From positions 62,001-126,000 of the forward strand of contig NZ_JACHLL010000005.1 in the NCBI RefSeq assembly GCF_014207935.1: a DNA stretch of 64,000 nt, read 5' to 3'. Source of the stretch: Pseudomonas fluvialis (lineage in GTDB: Bacteria; Pseudomonadota; Gammaproteobacteria; Pseudomonadales; Pseudomonadaceae). Below, in pieces: positions 28,699-39,600 of this stretch. A program made the translations under genes and the position numbers. Within the stretch, counting starts at the first letter, position 1; each line of letters starts with the position of its first letter. The notes below the pieces were generated by a model that saw nothing but the letters and a program-made list of their open reading frames with translations, had not been told where the DNA came from and searched no databases.

Positions 28699-30537
28699 TC
28701 AGGCTTTGTTGAGACGTGCATAGGCACGGCTCAGGCCAGCTTCGAAGCTGCGCACAAAACTAGGCATGTCAAACAGCAGGGAGTTTTCCCGGCCATGTTT
28801 CAGGCGCTGTCGCAGCCCGCCAAGCTGTTGCTTGTCCTTAGCCAACTCGACAGCACGCTGTTCGTATTCGCTCAGGGAGCGGGTAATCAGCTCGGGTAAA
28901 TCCAGGGCGGTGAGCAGGCTGCCAGCCATGCGCGAAGCGAAGGTTCGTCCCGAGCGAGTCAACACCGGCAACCCCATCCACAACGCATCATTGGCGGTCG
29001 TGCCGCCATTGAAAGGGTAAGCATCAAGAAACAGGTCGGCTACCGTGTAACGCGCCAGGTAGAGTTCGGGCGCCACTCTGGGTGCAAAGATCAGTCGCTC
29101 GCGGGCCACGCCCAGCGACTCCGCCCTGGCGCAGAGGTTGGCTTGAGACCACTGATTGTCAGCCAGCAGCCAGAACACGCTACCTGGCACTTGCTGAAGA
29201 ATGCGCATCCAGCAGTCGAACTGCTCCTCATTGAACTTGTAGTTATTGTTGAAACAGCAGAAAACAAAGCGATCCTCCGGCAAGCCACACTCTGCACGGC
29301 TTGGCAGCGCGGCAACCGGGCGCTGACGATCACTGCACTGAAAAACCGGCAAGTACAGTGGACGCTCGCTGTAGAAGGGTTTTTCGCTATCCGGAATCAG
29401 GTATTCGTCTGCAATCACATAATCCACACAGGGCAACCCTGTCGGCCCGGGGAACCCCAGGTAGGTTACCTGCACCGGTGCCGGCCTGAATGCAAGGATG
29501 TTCGGCCGTGCTCCCGACGTCAGCCCCTGCAAATCGACCAGCACATCGATTTCCTGCTGACGGATCAGTTGGGCAGCCTCAGCATCATCCAGCGCGCCAA
29601 TCGGGATGAAGTAGTCCATCGCCGACTTGACTCTGGCCCGCAGTGCCGAACCATCCTCTCGGCTCCAGCAGAAGCCATAGACCTCGAATGCCTGGCGATC
29701 GAGCAGCTCAAAAAGCTCCACCGTCAGCAATGAGACCGCGTGCAAGCAGAAGTCCGAGGATAGAAAGCCAATGCGCAGGCGTTCATGCTGGTAACCACTA
29801 CGCGGAGCCAGCTCGGCCACCCGCTGGTTAACCCTCTCACTGACAAAGCGCTGGGCAGTGGCCAGCTGCAAGCCGGGATCATCGGTCGCCGACAGCATCG
29901 CCAACGGCGAAGTTGCCTTGAGCATCTCACCCAGCGAAAGCTGTTCCAGCTCAGTGAATACGGGCCACTCACACTGCTTTTGGCGCAGGTGCACCCAGTG
30001 CTGAATGACCTTCGGCTGCTCCGGGTCTGCCTGCAGACTGGCCAACAGCTTGGCCTCGGCACTATTCAGTTGGCGGGTCTCTTCCATCAGGCGGCCCATG
30101 CTGTTGAGCACCATCAGGTACAGCTCCCGATTAAGCTCGGGGCCCACCAACGGATGATCAAGCATGGACTGCCAGATGATCAGCGCATTGTCCGCACGGC
30201 CCTGCCGCTCAATCACGGCGCCGAGATTGAACCAGGCCTGAACAAAATCCGGCTTACTCTGGATAGCCGACCGGTAAGCCTGCTCTGCCGCTGGCAGCTG
30301 TTCGAGCTGCGATAACGTCACACCAAGATTGAACTGCACGATGTAATCAGCCGTCGAGCGACAATGCGCCAACCAGCTTTGATACAAACGCACTACATCC
30401 GTATGCCGCCGCACAGTGCCCAACCGCTCTGCCACCGCAATCAGCTGCATCGGCTCCAGGCTTGCCTGCTCGGACAACTGCAGGGCATTGAGAAAAGCGG
30501 TATCAAGATTTACAGATAGAACTGAGCTTTCCGGCAT
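28699..30537 (-). CDS. TPR/OGT-like (GT41) protein glycosyltransferase
   Basis: The 612-residue protein has TPR helices in the N-terminal part (about residues 30-190) and a GT41 catalytic region (about 245-600). Landmarks of O-GlcNAc transferases are present: RIGFLSSDFCLHAVSLL (His in the catalytic position), VDLQGLTSGARPNILAFRPA, VTYLGFPGPTGLPCVDYVIAD, CCFNNNYKFN (Lys for nucleotide-sugar binding) and DAYPFNGGTTANDALWMG. GT41 enzymes transfer a single hexose or GlcNAc to Ser/Thr, or to Asn in the HMW1C branch, in the cytoplasm. The gene follows the giant Thr/Ser-rich protein by 87 bases, which suggests that protein as substrate. There is no signal peptide. Confidence 0.9.
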   Translation of the reverse strand: MPESSVLSVNLDTAFLNALQLSEQASLEPMQLIAVAERLGTVRRHTDVVRLYQSWLAHCRSTADYIVQFNLGVTLSQLEQLPAAEQAYRSAIQSKPDFVQAWFNLGAVIERQGRADNALIIWQSMLDHPLVGPELNRELYLMVLNSMGRLMEETRQLNSAEAKLLASLQADPEQPKVIQHWVHLRQKQCEWPVFTELEQLSLGEMLKATSPLAMLSATDDPGLQLATAQRFVSERVNQRVAELAPRSGYQHERLRIGFLSSDFCLHAVSLLTVELFELLDRQAFEVYGFCWSREDGSALRARVKSAMDYFIPIGALDDAEAAQLIRQQEIDVLVDLQGLTSGARPNILAFRPAPVQVTYLGFPGPTGLPCVDYVIADEYLIPDSEKPFYSERPLYLPVFQCSDRQRPVAALPSRAECGLPEDRFVFCCFNNNYKFNEEQFDCWMRILQQVPGSVFWLLADNQWSQANLCARAESLGVARERLIFAPRVAPELYLARYTVADLFLDAYPFNGGTTANDALWMGLPVLTRSGRTFASRMAGSLLTALDLPELITRSLSEYEQRAVELAKDKQQLGGLRQRLKHGRENSLLFDMPSFVRSFEAGLSRAYARLNKA

Positions 30538-30577
30538 GCAAACGCCTTAATCGGGCAATCCATTTCCATACACAGAC

Positions 30578-30613
30578 AGTTCCAGGCCGCCCGAAAGAGG
30601 CGAACCTGGAACT
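30578..30613 (-). terminator. Hairpin between the giant gene and the GT41 gene
   Basis: AGTTCCAGG (30578-30586) pairs perfectly with CCTGGAACT (30605-30613), with an additional inner CGCC/GGCG pairing. It begins 11 bases after the stop codon of the giant gene. There is no T-run on either side, so it may be an RNA-stability element or partial terminator that lowers the downstream gene's expression. Confidence 0.5.
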
Positions 30614-30624
30614 ACTGCCACTGG

Positions 30625-33600
30625 TTATGAATAGAAGCTGGTATTCACGTTGCTTGCAACCAGCAACTGGATCTCTCCATCGTTGTAGACGTTGTAGTCC
30701 GTGCCATCGACCTGCACGCTGCCAGCAGCCTGCCATTCGCCGGCCGGGTCGTTGATCACCACACTGTCATGGGCATCACCATTGATCAGCATCTGCACCG
30801 GCGCCGAGGCGCCCAGCGCGGTCTCGACCAAGCCAACCTGCCCAAACTGACTGATGCTCTGGGCATCGAGTGTAAGGGTGGTTGACTTACCAGCATCGCC
30901 AGCCAGGTTGATCTGACTGAGGCTGTTGGCACTGACCAGGTCCGGGTTAACTGCCGTGAGATCGATGCTCATCCCCTCACTACCGCCATTGCGGAACCAG
31001 GCATCAACGATGCTGTGCAGTTCACCATCAACGGTTTCGTAGCTGGAGGTCAGTCCAATCCAGTTGCCGTTGTTTACCTGAGAGGTCTGCTCAGCCGCCA
31101 GATTGATACTGGTGATACCCAGAGCGGACAGGTTGTACAGCTCACCAGCCTGGCTCACACCATCCTGGTTGCCATCAACCCACACACGCAGTGCCGCAAA
31201 CTCGGTGTCGGCGGAACTGATGCGCCCATCCTGATTGCTATCAAGCTGAGCCAGTGCCGCAAAACCATCTTCGGCATGACCGCCATCGGTGAGGCTGGTG
31301 GCATTACCGAACAGCTCGCCGCCATCATTGATCAGCCCATCGCCGTTACGATCCAGCGCCAGCAGGCCATCGCCCTCACCGACCCAGCCAACATTATCCA
31401 GATCGCCATCGGCATCTATGTCGAAGTGGGTATTGGCGGCCCAATGCAGGGTCTGCACGCCGTCACCGTTGAGGTCCAGCACCAGCGGCGAGGTATTGAG
31501 CACCGCCAATTGCTCGGTACTCATGGCTGCCAACTGGTCAGGCGTGAAGGCATCGGCCTGGGTCATGCTCAGGGCCTGCAACTGGTCGGTCGTCAGCGCC
31601 GGCACATCGGCCACATCGATCGCCACCAGTTGAGCCGTGTTGAACAGGGCAAAATCGCTCGCCTGCAACGCGGCAACCTGGGCCGAGGTCAGCGCCGAGA
31701 CATCCGCAGTCTCCAGCGCCTGCACCTGAACCGAGGTCAGTGCGATGATCTGGTCGGTCGTCAGCGCCTTCACCTGCGAGGTGGTCAGGGCAACGATATG
31801 TGCGGTGGTCAGCGCCGCAACCTGATCGCTGGTCAGTACCGCCAGGTCGACGTTCTGCATCGCCTGGATCTGCTCGGTGGTCAGAGCCGCCACATCACGG
31901 GTTTCCAGTGCCTGCACCTGAACGGTGGTCAGACCGGAGACCTGAGAGGTGGTCAGGGCACGAACCTGCTCGGTGGTCAGCGCGACAATCTGCGCAGTGC
32001 CCATGACGGCCAGATCGGAGATCTGGATGGCCGCCACCTGTGCGGTGGTCAGTGCCGCCACGTCCGCAGTTTCCAGCGCCGCGACCTGGGTCGAGGTGAG
32101 CGCCACGACCTGAGACGTCGTCAACGCCGCCGCCTGTGCCGTGGTCAGCGCGACGATCTGCGCAGTGTCCAACGACTGCAGATCAGAAGCCTGGATGGCT
32201 GCAATCTGCGCCGTCGTCAGCGCGGCCAGATCCTGGGTCTGCATCACGGAGAACTGCTCGGTCGTCAGCGAAACAATCTGCGCCGTGGTCAGCGCCGCCG
32301 CCTGTTCGGTCGTCAGCGCAACGATCTGTGCCGTGGTCAGCGCCGCAATATCGGCACCCTGCATCGCGGATACCTGCAGCGTGGTCAGGTCCTGGATCTG
32401 ATCGGTGGTCAGTGCAGCGACCTGCTCGGTCGTCAGGGCCTGGATCTGTGCCGTGGTCAGCGCCGGCAGCTGATCGCTGGTCAGCTCCACCAACTGCGCC
32501 GTGCTCAGCAGGGCAATGTCACTGGCATCCAGTGCAGCGATCTGCTCGGTTTTGAAGGCCACCAGATCACGGGTTTCCAGCGCCTGCACCTGAGCACTGG
32601 TCAGGGCCTGAATCTGTGCGGTACTCAAGGCACGGAACTGATCGCTGGTCATCACCTCGATCTGCGCGGTGGTCAGCGCAGCAACATCGCGGGTCTCCAT
32701 CACGGCCAGCTTGGCGGTGGCCAGGTTGGCAATCTGCGTGGTACTCAGGGCCGCCACCTGGCCGGTAGTCATACCGACAATCGCGGCGGAACTGAGGGCA
32801 TTGAGGTCGTCCGTTTCCAACTTGCTGATCTGCGCAGTAGTCAACGCAGCGACCTGGCTGGCACTGAGCGCCGCCGCCTGTGCCGTGGTCAGGGCAACGA
32901 TCTGGTCACTGGTCAGGTTGGCCATGTCGGCAGTCTGCAGCACCGCAACCTGCGCCGTGCTGAGCAGCGCGAAATCGGCTACCTGCATCGCTGCCACCTG
33001 AGTGCTGGTCAACGCGACGATCTGATCTGTGGTCAGTGCCTGGACCTGATCCGAGGTCAGCGCCACCACCTGCGCGGTGGTCAGGGCCTCGATCGCAGCG
33101 GTCTTGAGAGCCACCAGCTGCTCGGTCTCGAGTGCTGCCACTTGCTCAGTGGTCAGCGCCGCTGCCTGCTCGACAGTTACGCCCTGCAGGGCCTGGGTGG
33201 TCAGCAGGACCAGATCCTCGGTCTCCAGAGCGCGGATCTGTGCAGTCGTCAGCGCAGCCACCTGGGCCGAGCTGAGCACAGGTACCTGATCAGTCGTCAG
33301 CGCGACAATCTGCGCGGTGGTCAGCTCGGCCACATCACGGGTCTGCAGCGCGGCGATCTGCGCGGTACCCAGCTGCACCAGATCGGCGGTCTCGATAGCC
33401 TTCACCTGCTCGGTGGTCAACGCGACAATCTGCGCGGTGGTCAGTGCCTTGACCTGGGCAGTGGTCAGCCCGGCGATCTGTGCGGTGCCCATCACGGCAA
33501 TGTCGCGGGTTTCCAGCGCGGCAATCTGCGCGGTGCTGAGTACTGCCAGATCAGCGACCTGGATGGCCGCGACCTGCTCAGTGGTTAGCGCAACGATCTG

Positions 33601-36600
33601 TGCGGTGGTCAGCGCCTGGGCCTGGGCAGTCGTCAGGGCAACGATCTGCGCAGTGGTCAGACCTGACAGATCCGGCGTCTGGATCTGACGGATCTGCACG
33701 GTGGTCAGCGCAGCGAAGTCCTCCGTCTCCATGGCCGCCAGCTGTGGCTTGGTCAGCGCCTGAATCTGCTCCCCAGTGAGAACGCGAACCTGATCAGTGC
33801 TCAACGCCACGATCTGATCGGTGGTCAGCGCCGTGATGTCGACCGCCTCCAGACCGGCCACCTGATCGGTGGTCAGTGCCGCAATATCGGCGGTCTCCAA
33901 GGCAGCAACCTGACTCTGCGTCAGCGCCTGAAGCTGGTCGACACTCAGCGCACGTACCTGAGCAGTGCTCAGCGCCTGAATCTGCGCCGTCGTGAAGGCC
34001 GCCACCTGCGACAACTGCAGTCCGGCGATCTGGGCCGAGGTCAGCAAGGCCAGATCACCTGTTTCCAGGGCGCGAATCTGTGCGGTGCTGAGGAAACCGA
34101 TCTGGTCGGCGGTAATGGCGCCGATCTGTGCCGTGGTCAGCAGCGGAATTACGGTAGTCGACAGTGCGGCCAGATCCTGACCCTCCATCGCCGCGATCTG
34201 TGCCGTCGTCAGGTTCACCACCTGGGCAGTGGTCAGCGCCGCGGCCTGGGCGGTCGACAGCAACTGCACCTGATCGACGGTCAGCGCCGCGACATCCGTG
34301 GTTTCCATCGCCACAATCTGCGCCGTGGTCAGTGCCCCGATCTGCTCCAGCGTCAGAGCGCGGGTCTGCTCGGTCGTCAGAGCCACCAGTTGCTCGGCGC
34401 TGAGATTCTGGATGTTCGCCGTTCCCAGAGCCGCGACCTGCACACCCGACAGCTTGCTGAACTGGGCGGTGGAGAGCGCTGCGGTCTGCACGGTGGTCAA
34501 CGAAGACACCTGCTCCTCAGTCAAGGCAGCAATATCGGCGGTAGCCATGGCCGTGATCTGGCTGGTAGTCAGCTTGGTCAGCTGAGCCACCGTCAGGGCC
34601 GCAAAACGGTCCGGAGTCAGCGCCACGATCTGCTCGGTGGTCAAGGCCACCAGTTGGGCGGTGGTCAACGCCGGAACCTGCGCCACGTTGATCGCCGCCA
34701 CATCGGCGGTTTCCAAGGCACGTATCTGTGCCGTGGTCAGCGCAGCCAACTGTGTATTGGTCAGAGAGACGATCTGCTGGGTGGTCAACGCGGCAATCTG
34801 CGCAGTGGAGAGCGCCTGCAGATCGGCCAGTTCGATGGCGGCAATCTGGTCAGCAGTCAGCACGGCCAGATCAGCCAGCTCCATGTTGCGGAACTGCGCG
34901 GTGGTCAGCGCAGCGATCTGTTCGGCGCTGAGCGCAGCAGCCTGCTCAGTGGTGAGTCCCTGAACCTGTGCATTGGTCAGCGCCTCGACCTGAGCCGTAC
35001 TCAGAGCAGCCAGCTGAGGCAACTTGAGCGCTGCCACGTCGGCGGTTTCCAGCGCCCGCACCTGGGAGGTGCTCAGAGCGGCCAGTTGGCCAGCCGTGAG
35101 GGCGCCAACCTGCTCGGTAGTCAGAGCAATCAGCTGCACGTTGCTCAGGGCGGCGACGTCCGCAGTCTCCAGCGCCGCCACCTGGCGGGTAGTGAGACCG
35201 GCGACTTGTGCTGTGGTCAGCGCGACCAGCTGCTCGGTACTCAAAGCGACTATCTGCGCGGTGGTCAGCGCAGCCAGATCGGCGATTTCCAGCGCCCGTA
35301 CCTGAGCGGTGGTGAGCGCCGCGATCTGAGCGGTGGTGAGCGCGGCAGCAGCAGCCGTGCTGAGGGCATCGACCAGATCGGCACCCGCTGCAGCAATGGT
35401 ACCGGCATCCAGGGCCGCCACCTGGCTCGGGTTGAGAGCCGCCAGCTGGGCACTGCCGAGGGCCGCTACCTGAGCGGAGTCCAGCACGGCCAATTGCTCG
35501 GCCGACAGTGCAGCCACATCGGCCGCTTCGAGGGCTGCCACCTGCACACTGGTCAGGGCCGCGACTTGCTCGGTGAGCAGGTTAGCCATCTGGTTGGTGG
35601 TCAGGCTCGGAATGGCCGCCACGGCAATGGCGGCAATGTCTGCGGTTTCCAGGCTGATGATCTGATCCGCACTGAGCGCAGCTAGCTGGGTGCCCGTGAG
35701 GGCCGCCACCTGCTCGGTACTCAGCGCCGCCAGTTGGGCCGAGGTCAGCACAGCCACGTCGGCGTTCTGCAGCGCAGCAATCTGCGCGGTAGTCAGCGCC
35801 GCGACCTGGCCACCCGAAAGCTGCTCAACCTGAGCGGTGGTCAGCGCTATCACCTGAGCGGTGGTGAGTGCTGCGATCTGGGCCGTACCAAGCGCCGCGA
35901 TCTGATCACTGGTCAGCAAGGCCAAATCAGCCGTTTCGATAGCGCGTATCTGGGTGCTGCTCAGCACTGCCAGATCCGCGGTTTCCAGCGCGACTATCTG
36001 AGAGGTACTCAGCGCCGCAATCTGCGCCGTGGTAAGAGCCTGAGCCTGGGCGGTCGTCAGAGCCGCCAGTTGCTCGGCGCTGAACTGGGCCAGGTCGGCG
36101 AGTTCCAGAGCACGCAGTTGCGTGCTGGTCAGCGCAGCGATCTGGGCACCACTCAGGGCCTGCACCTGAGCGGTGCTCAGGGCGACTATCTGCGCCGTGG
36201 TCAGTGCCGCCAGGTCATCTGTCTGCAGAGCGCTGACCTGAGCATTGCCGAGCGCAGCCACCTGAGCGGTGGTCAGCGCTGCCGCTTGCTCGGTGGTCAA
36301 TGCCGACAGCTGGCCGGCCGTCAGCACCTGAACATCGGCCAATTCCAGTACACGAATCTGGGCAGTGGTCAGCGCAGCAAAGTCCGCAGTCTCAAGCGCC
36401 TGCACCTGGGCGGTGGTCAGCGCCACCACCTGATCGGTGGTCAGCGCAGCAGCCTGGGTCGGGCTCAGAGCACGCACCTGTAGCGTGGTCAGGGCCTGCA
36501 GATCAGCGGTCTCGATCACTCGCAGTTGCGCGGTAGTCAGGGCTGCAATCTGCTCGGCACTCAGTGCACGCAGCTGGGCACTGCTCAGGGAGATTACCTG

Positions 36601-39600
36601 GGCATTGGTCAGGGCCTGCAGATCCGCAGTTTCAATCGCGCCGACCTGTGCAGTGGTCAGTGCGGCAATCTGCACCGTACTGAGCTTGCTCAGCTGGCCA
36701 CCGGTAAAGGCGGCAATCTGCTCGACAGTAAAGGCAGCCAGATCGGCGTTCTCCAGCGCCGCCAGCTGCGCGGTGGTGAAGTGCTCGATATCGACGGTTT
36801 CCACCGCCACGATCTGTGCAGTGCTCAGGGCGACTATCTGTGCCGTGCCAAGCGCAGCGATCTGGTCGCTGGTCAGGGCAGCAATCTGGTCACTGGTCAA
36901 CGCGGCCACATCGGCAGTTTCCAGCGCACGCACCTGAGCAGTGCTCAGTGCGGCGATCTGTGCCTGGGTTAGCGCCTTGACCTGTGCGGTGGTCAGCGCG
37001 GCGACCTGGCTGGTGCTCAGAACCCCGAGATCTGCCAGTTCCAGCGCCGCCACCTGATCGGTGGTCAGCTTGGACAGCTGCGCGGTAGAGAGCGCCGCCA
37101 CTTGGGCAGTGGTCAGCGCAGCGATCTGCTCGACGCTGAAGACCGCCAGATCCTCGGTCGCCAGGGCGGCGACCTGATCGCTGGTCAGCGCAGCGACCTG
37201 GGCGGTGCTCAGCGCGGCAATCTGACTCGCACTGAGGCTGGAGATCACCGCACTGGAGACCGCAGCCAAGTCGGCCACCTGCAAGGCAGCAACCTGATCG
37301 ACACTCAGTGCGGCCAACTGGGCACTGGTCAGCACGGCAGCCTGCGCCGTGGTCAGCGCCACCACCTGGGCAGCCGTGAGAACAGCCACGTCGGCGCTTT
37401 CCAGAGCCGCCACCTGAGCGGTGGTTAGCGCGGCAATCTGCGCAGTGCTCAGGGCTTCGACCTGCAAAGTGGTCAATCCCGCCACCTGCGCGGTACTGAG
37501 GGCGGCGATCTGTGCCGTGGTCAGCTTGATCAGCTGAGTCGCGCTCAGAGCCGTCAAATCAGCCACCTCGATGGCACGTACCTGGGCCGTGCTCAGCGCC
37601 TGCAGTTGTTCCGTGGCCAGCGCGGCCAACTGAGCAGAAGTCAGCGCCACTATCTGCGCCGTGCTCAAGGCGCGGACGTCGGCCGTTTCCAGTGCGGCCA
37701 ACTGCGTGGTCGAGAGTCCGGCAACCTGCGCGGTACTGAGGGCTGCTACCTGCTCGGTGGTCAAGGCCACGACCTGCGCGGTCCGCAGGCCTGCCAGGTC
37801 AGCCACCTCGATGGCTCTGACCTGAGCAGTGGACAGCGCCTGCAGATCCTGAGTCTGCAGTGCACCGATCTGCTCGCTGGTCAGCGCGGCAATTTGCGCC
37901 GTGGTCAATGCCGCCACCTGGGCACTGGTCAGCGCCACTATCTGGGCAGCCGTCAGAGCCGCGATATCGGCGGTTTCAAGCTGGGATATCTGGCTTGGCG
38001 CCAGGGCCGCCAGATCGACGGTTTCGAGTGCCGCTACCTGAGCGGTGGTCAGAGCCTGGAGCTGGGCAGCACTGAGGGCCTGAACCTGTACCGAGGTCAG
38101 GGCAGCGATCTGGTCGGTAGTCAACGCAGCCACGTCGGCCGTTTCCAGTGCTTCGATCTGCGCGGTGCCTAGCGCCTGCAGATCCACCAGGGCCAGGGCG
38201 CTCACCTGCGCCGTGGTCAGCGCCTGGATTTGCGCGGTGGTCAGCGCCGCGACTTGAGCAGTGGTCAGGGCATCCAACTGGGCAGCACTCAGCACCGCCA
38301 GATCCGCCACTTCGAGCGCGCGGATTTGCGCGGTGGTCAGCGCGGCAACCTGGACCAGACTCAGGTTCTGCACCTGGGCAGTGGTCAGCGCGGCGATCTG
38401 CGCGGCGCTCATGGCCACCAGATCCTGAGTCTGCAGGGCGGCAACCTGGCCTACAGTCAGGCTGCTGACCTGAACAGTGGTCAGTGCCGCAACTTGTGCA
38501 CTGCTTAGCGCAGCGATCTGCTCATCGGTCAGGGCACGCAGGTCCTGGGTTTCCAGGGCGCGGATCTGCGCCGTGGTCAGCGCTGCGACATCGGCCAGTT
38601 CCAGCGCGGCTACCTGAGCGGTACCCAGCGCCACCACCTGATCGGTGGTCAGCGCAGCGACCTGTTCGGTGGTCAGACTGGTCAGTTGATCGGCCGACAG
38701 TACTGCCACATCGGCAGTATCCAGAGCCCGAATCTGTGCGGTTGTCAGTGCCGGGATCTGTTCCTGGGTCAGGGCCAGCACCTGGGCGGTGGTCAAGGCG
38801 GCAATCTGCGCAGTCGTCAGCGCGGCCAGATCATCGGTCTGCAGCGAAGCGATCTGCGAAGTTGGCAAGCTGGCAATCTGCGCAGTCGTCAGTGCAGTCG
38901 GCTGGGCACCGCTGAGCGCAATGACCTGCTCCTGGCTGAGCGCCGCCACGTCAACGGTTTCCAGCGCAGCGATCTGGGTGCTGCTCAGCGAGGCGATCTG
39001 CGCCGTAGTCAGCGCCTGCATCTGCGAGGTCGTCAAGGCCACGATCTGCGCCGTGGTCAACACCTGGACATCGGCAATTTCCAGCGCGGCGACCTGGGTC
39101 TGGGTCAGAGCAGCGATCTGCTCGGTGGTCAGAGCGGCTACTTGTTCGGTAGTCAGGGCAGCCACCTGGGCAGTGCCCAGCAAGGCCAGATCGGCGGTTT
39201 CCAGCGCACGCAGTTGACGTGACGTCAGCGCCTGCAACTGAGCGGTGCTCAGGGCCACTACCTGTGCACTACCGAGCGCGACTATCTGCGCGGTGGTCAG
39301 TGCAGCGACGTCCTCGGTTTCCAGGGCACGGATCTGCGCCGTGCTAAGGGCGGCAATCTGCACAGTGTTGAGACCCGCCACCTGAGTGGAGGTCAGTGCA
39401 ACGATCTGCGCACTGGTCAGAGCCGCAATATCGGCGGTCTCCAGAGCACGCAACTGGGTTGCCGACAGCGCCTGCAGGTCATCGGTCTCGATGGCCAGCA
39501 TCTGGCTGGTGGTCAGCGCCACAAGCTGCGAGGTAGTCAGCGCCGCGAACTGCTCGCTGGTCAGGGCCGCGATCTGCGCAGAAGTCAGCGCAGCCAGGTC

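Noticed and set aside
28699-30537. GT41 protein as flagellin-specific glycosyltransferase
   Set aside because: No flagellar gene in the window; adjacency points to the giant repeat protein, although this remains unproven.
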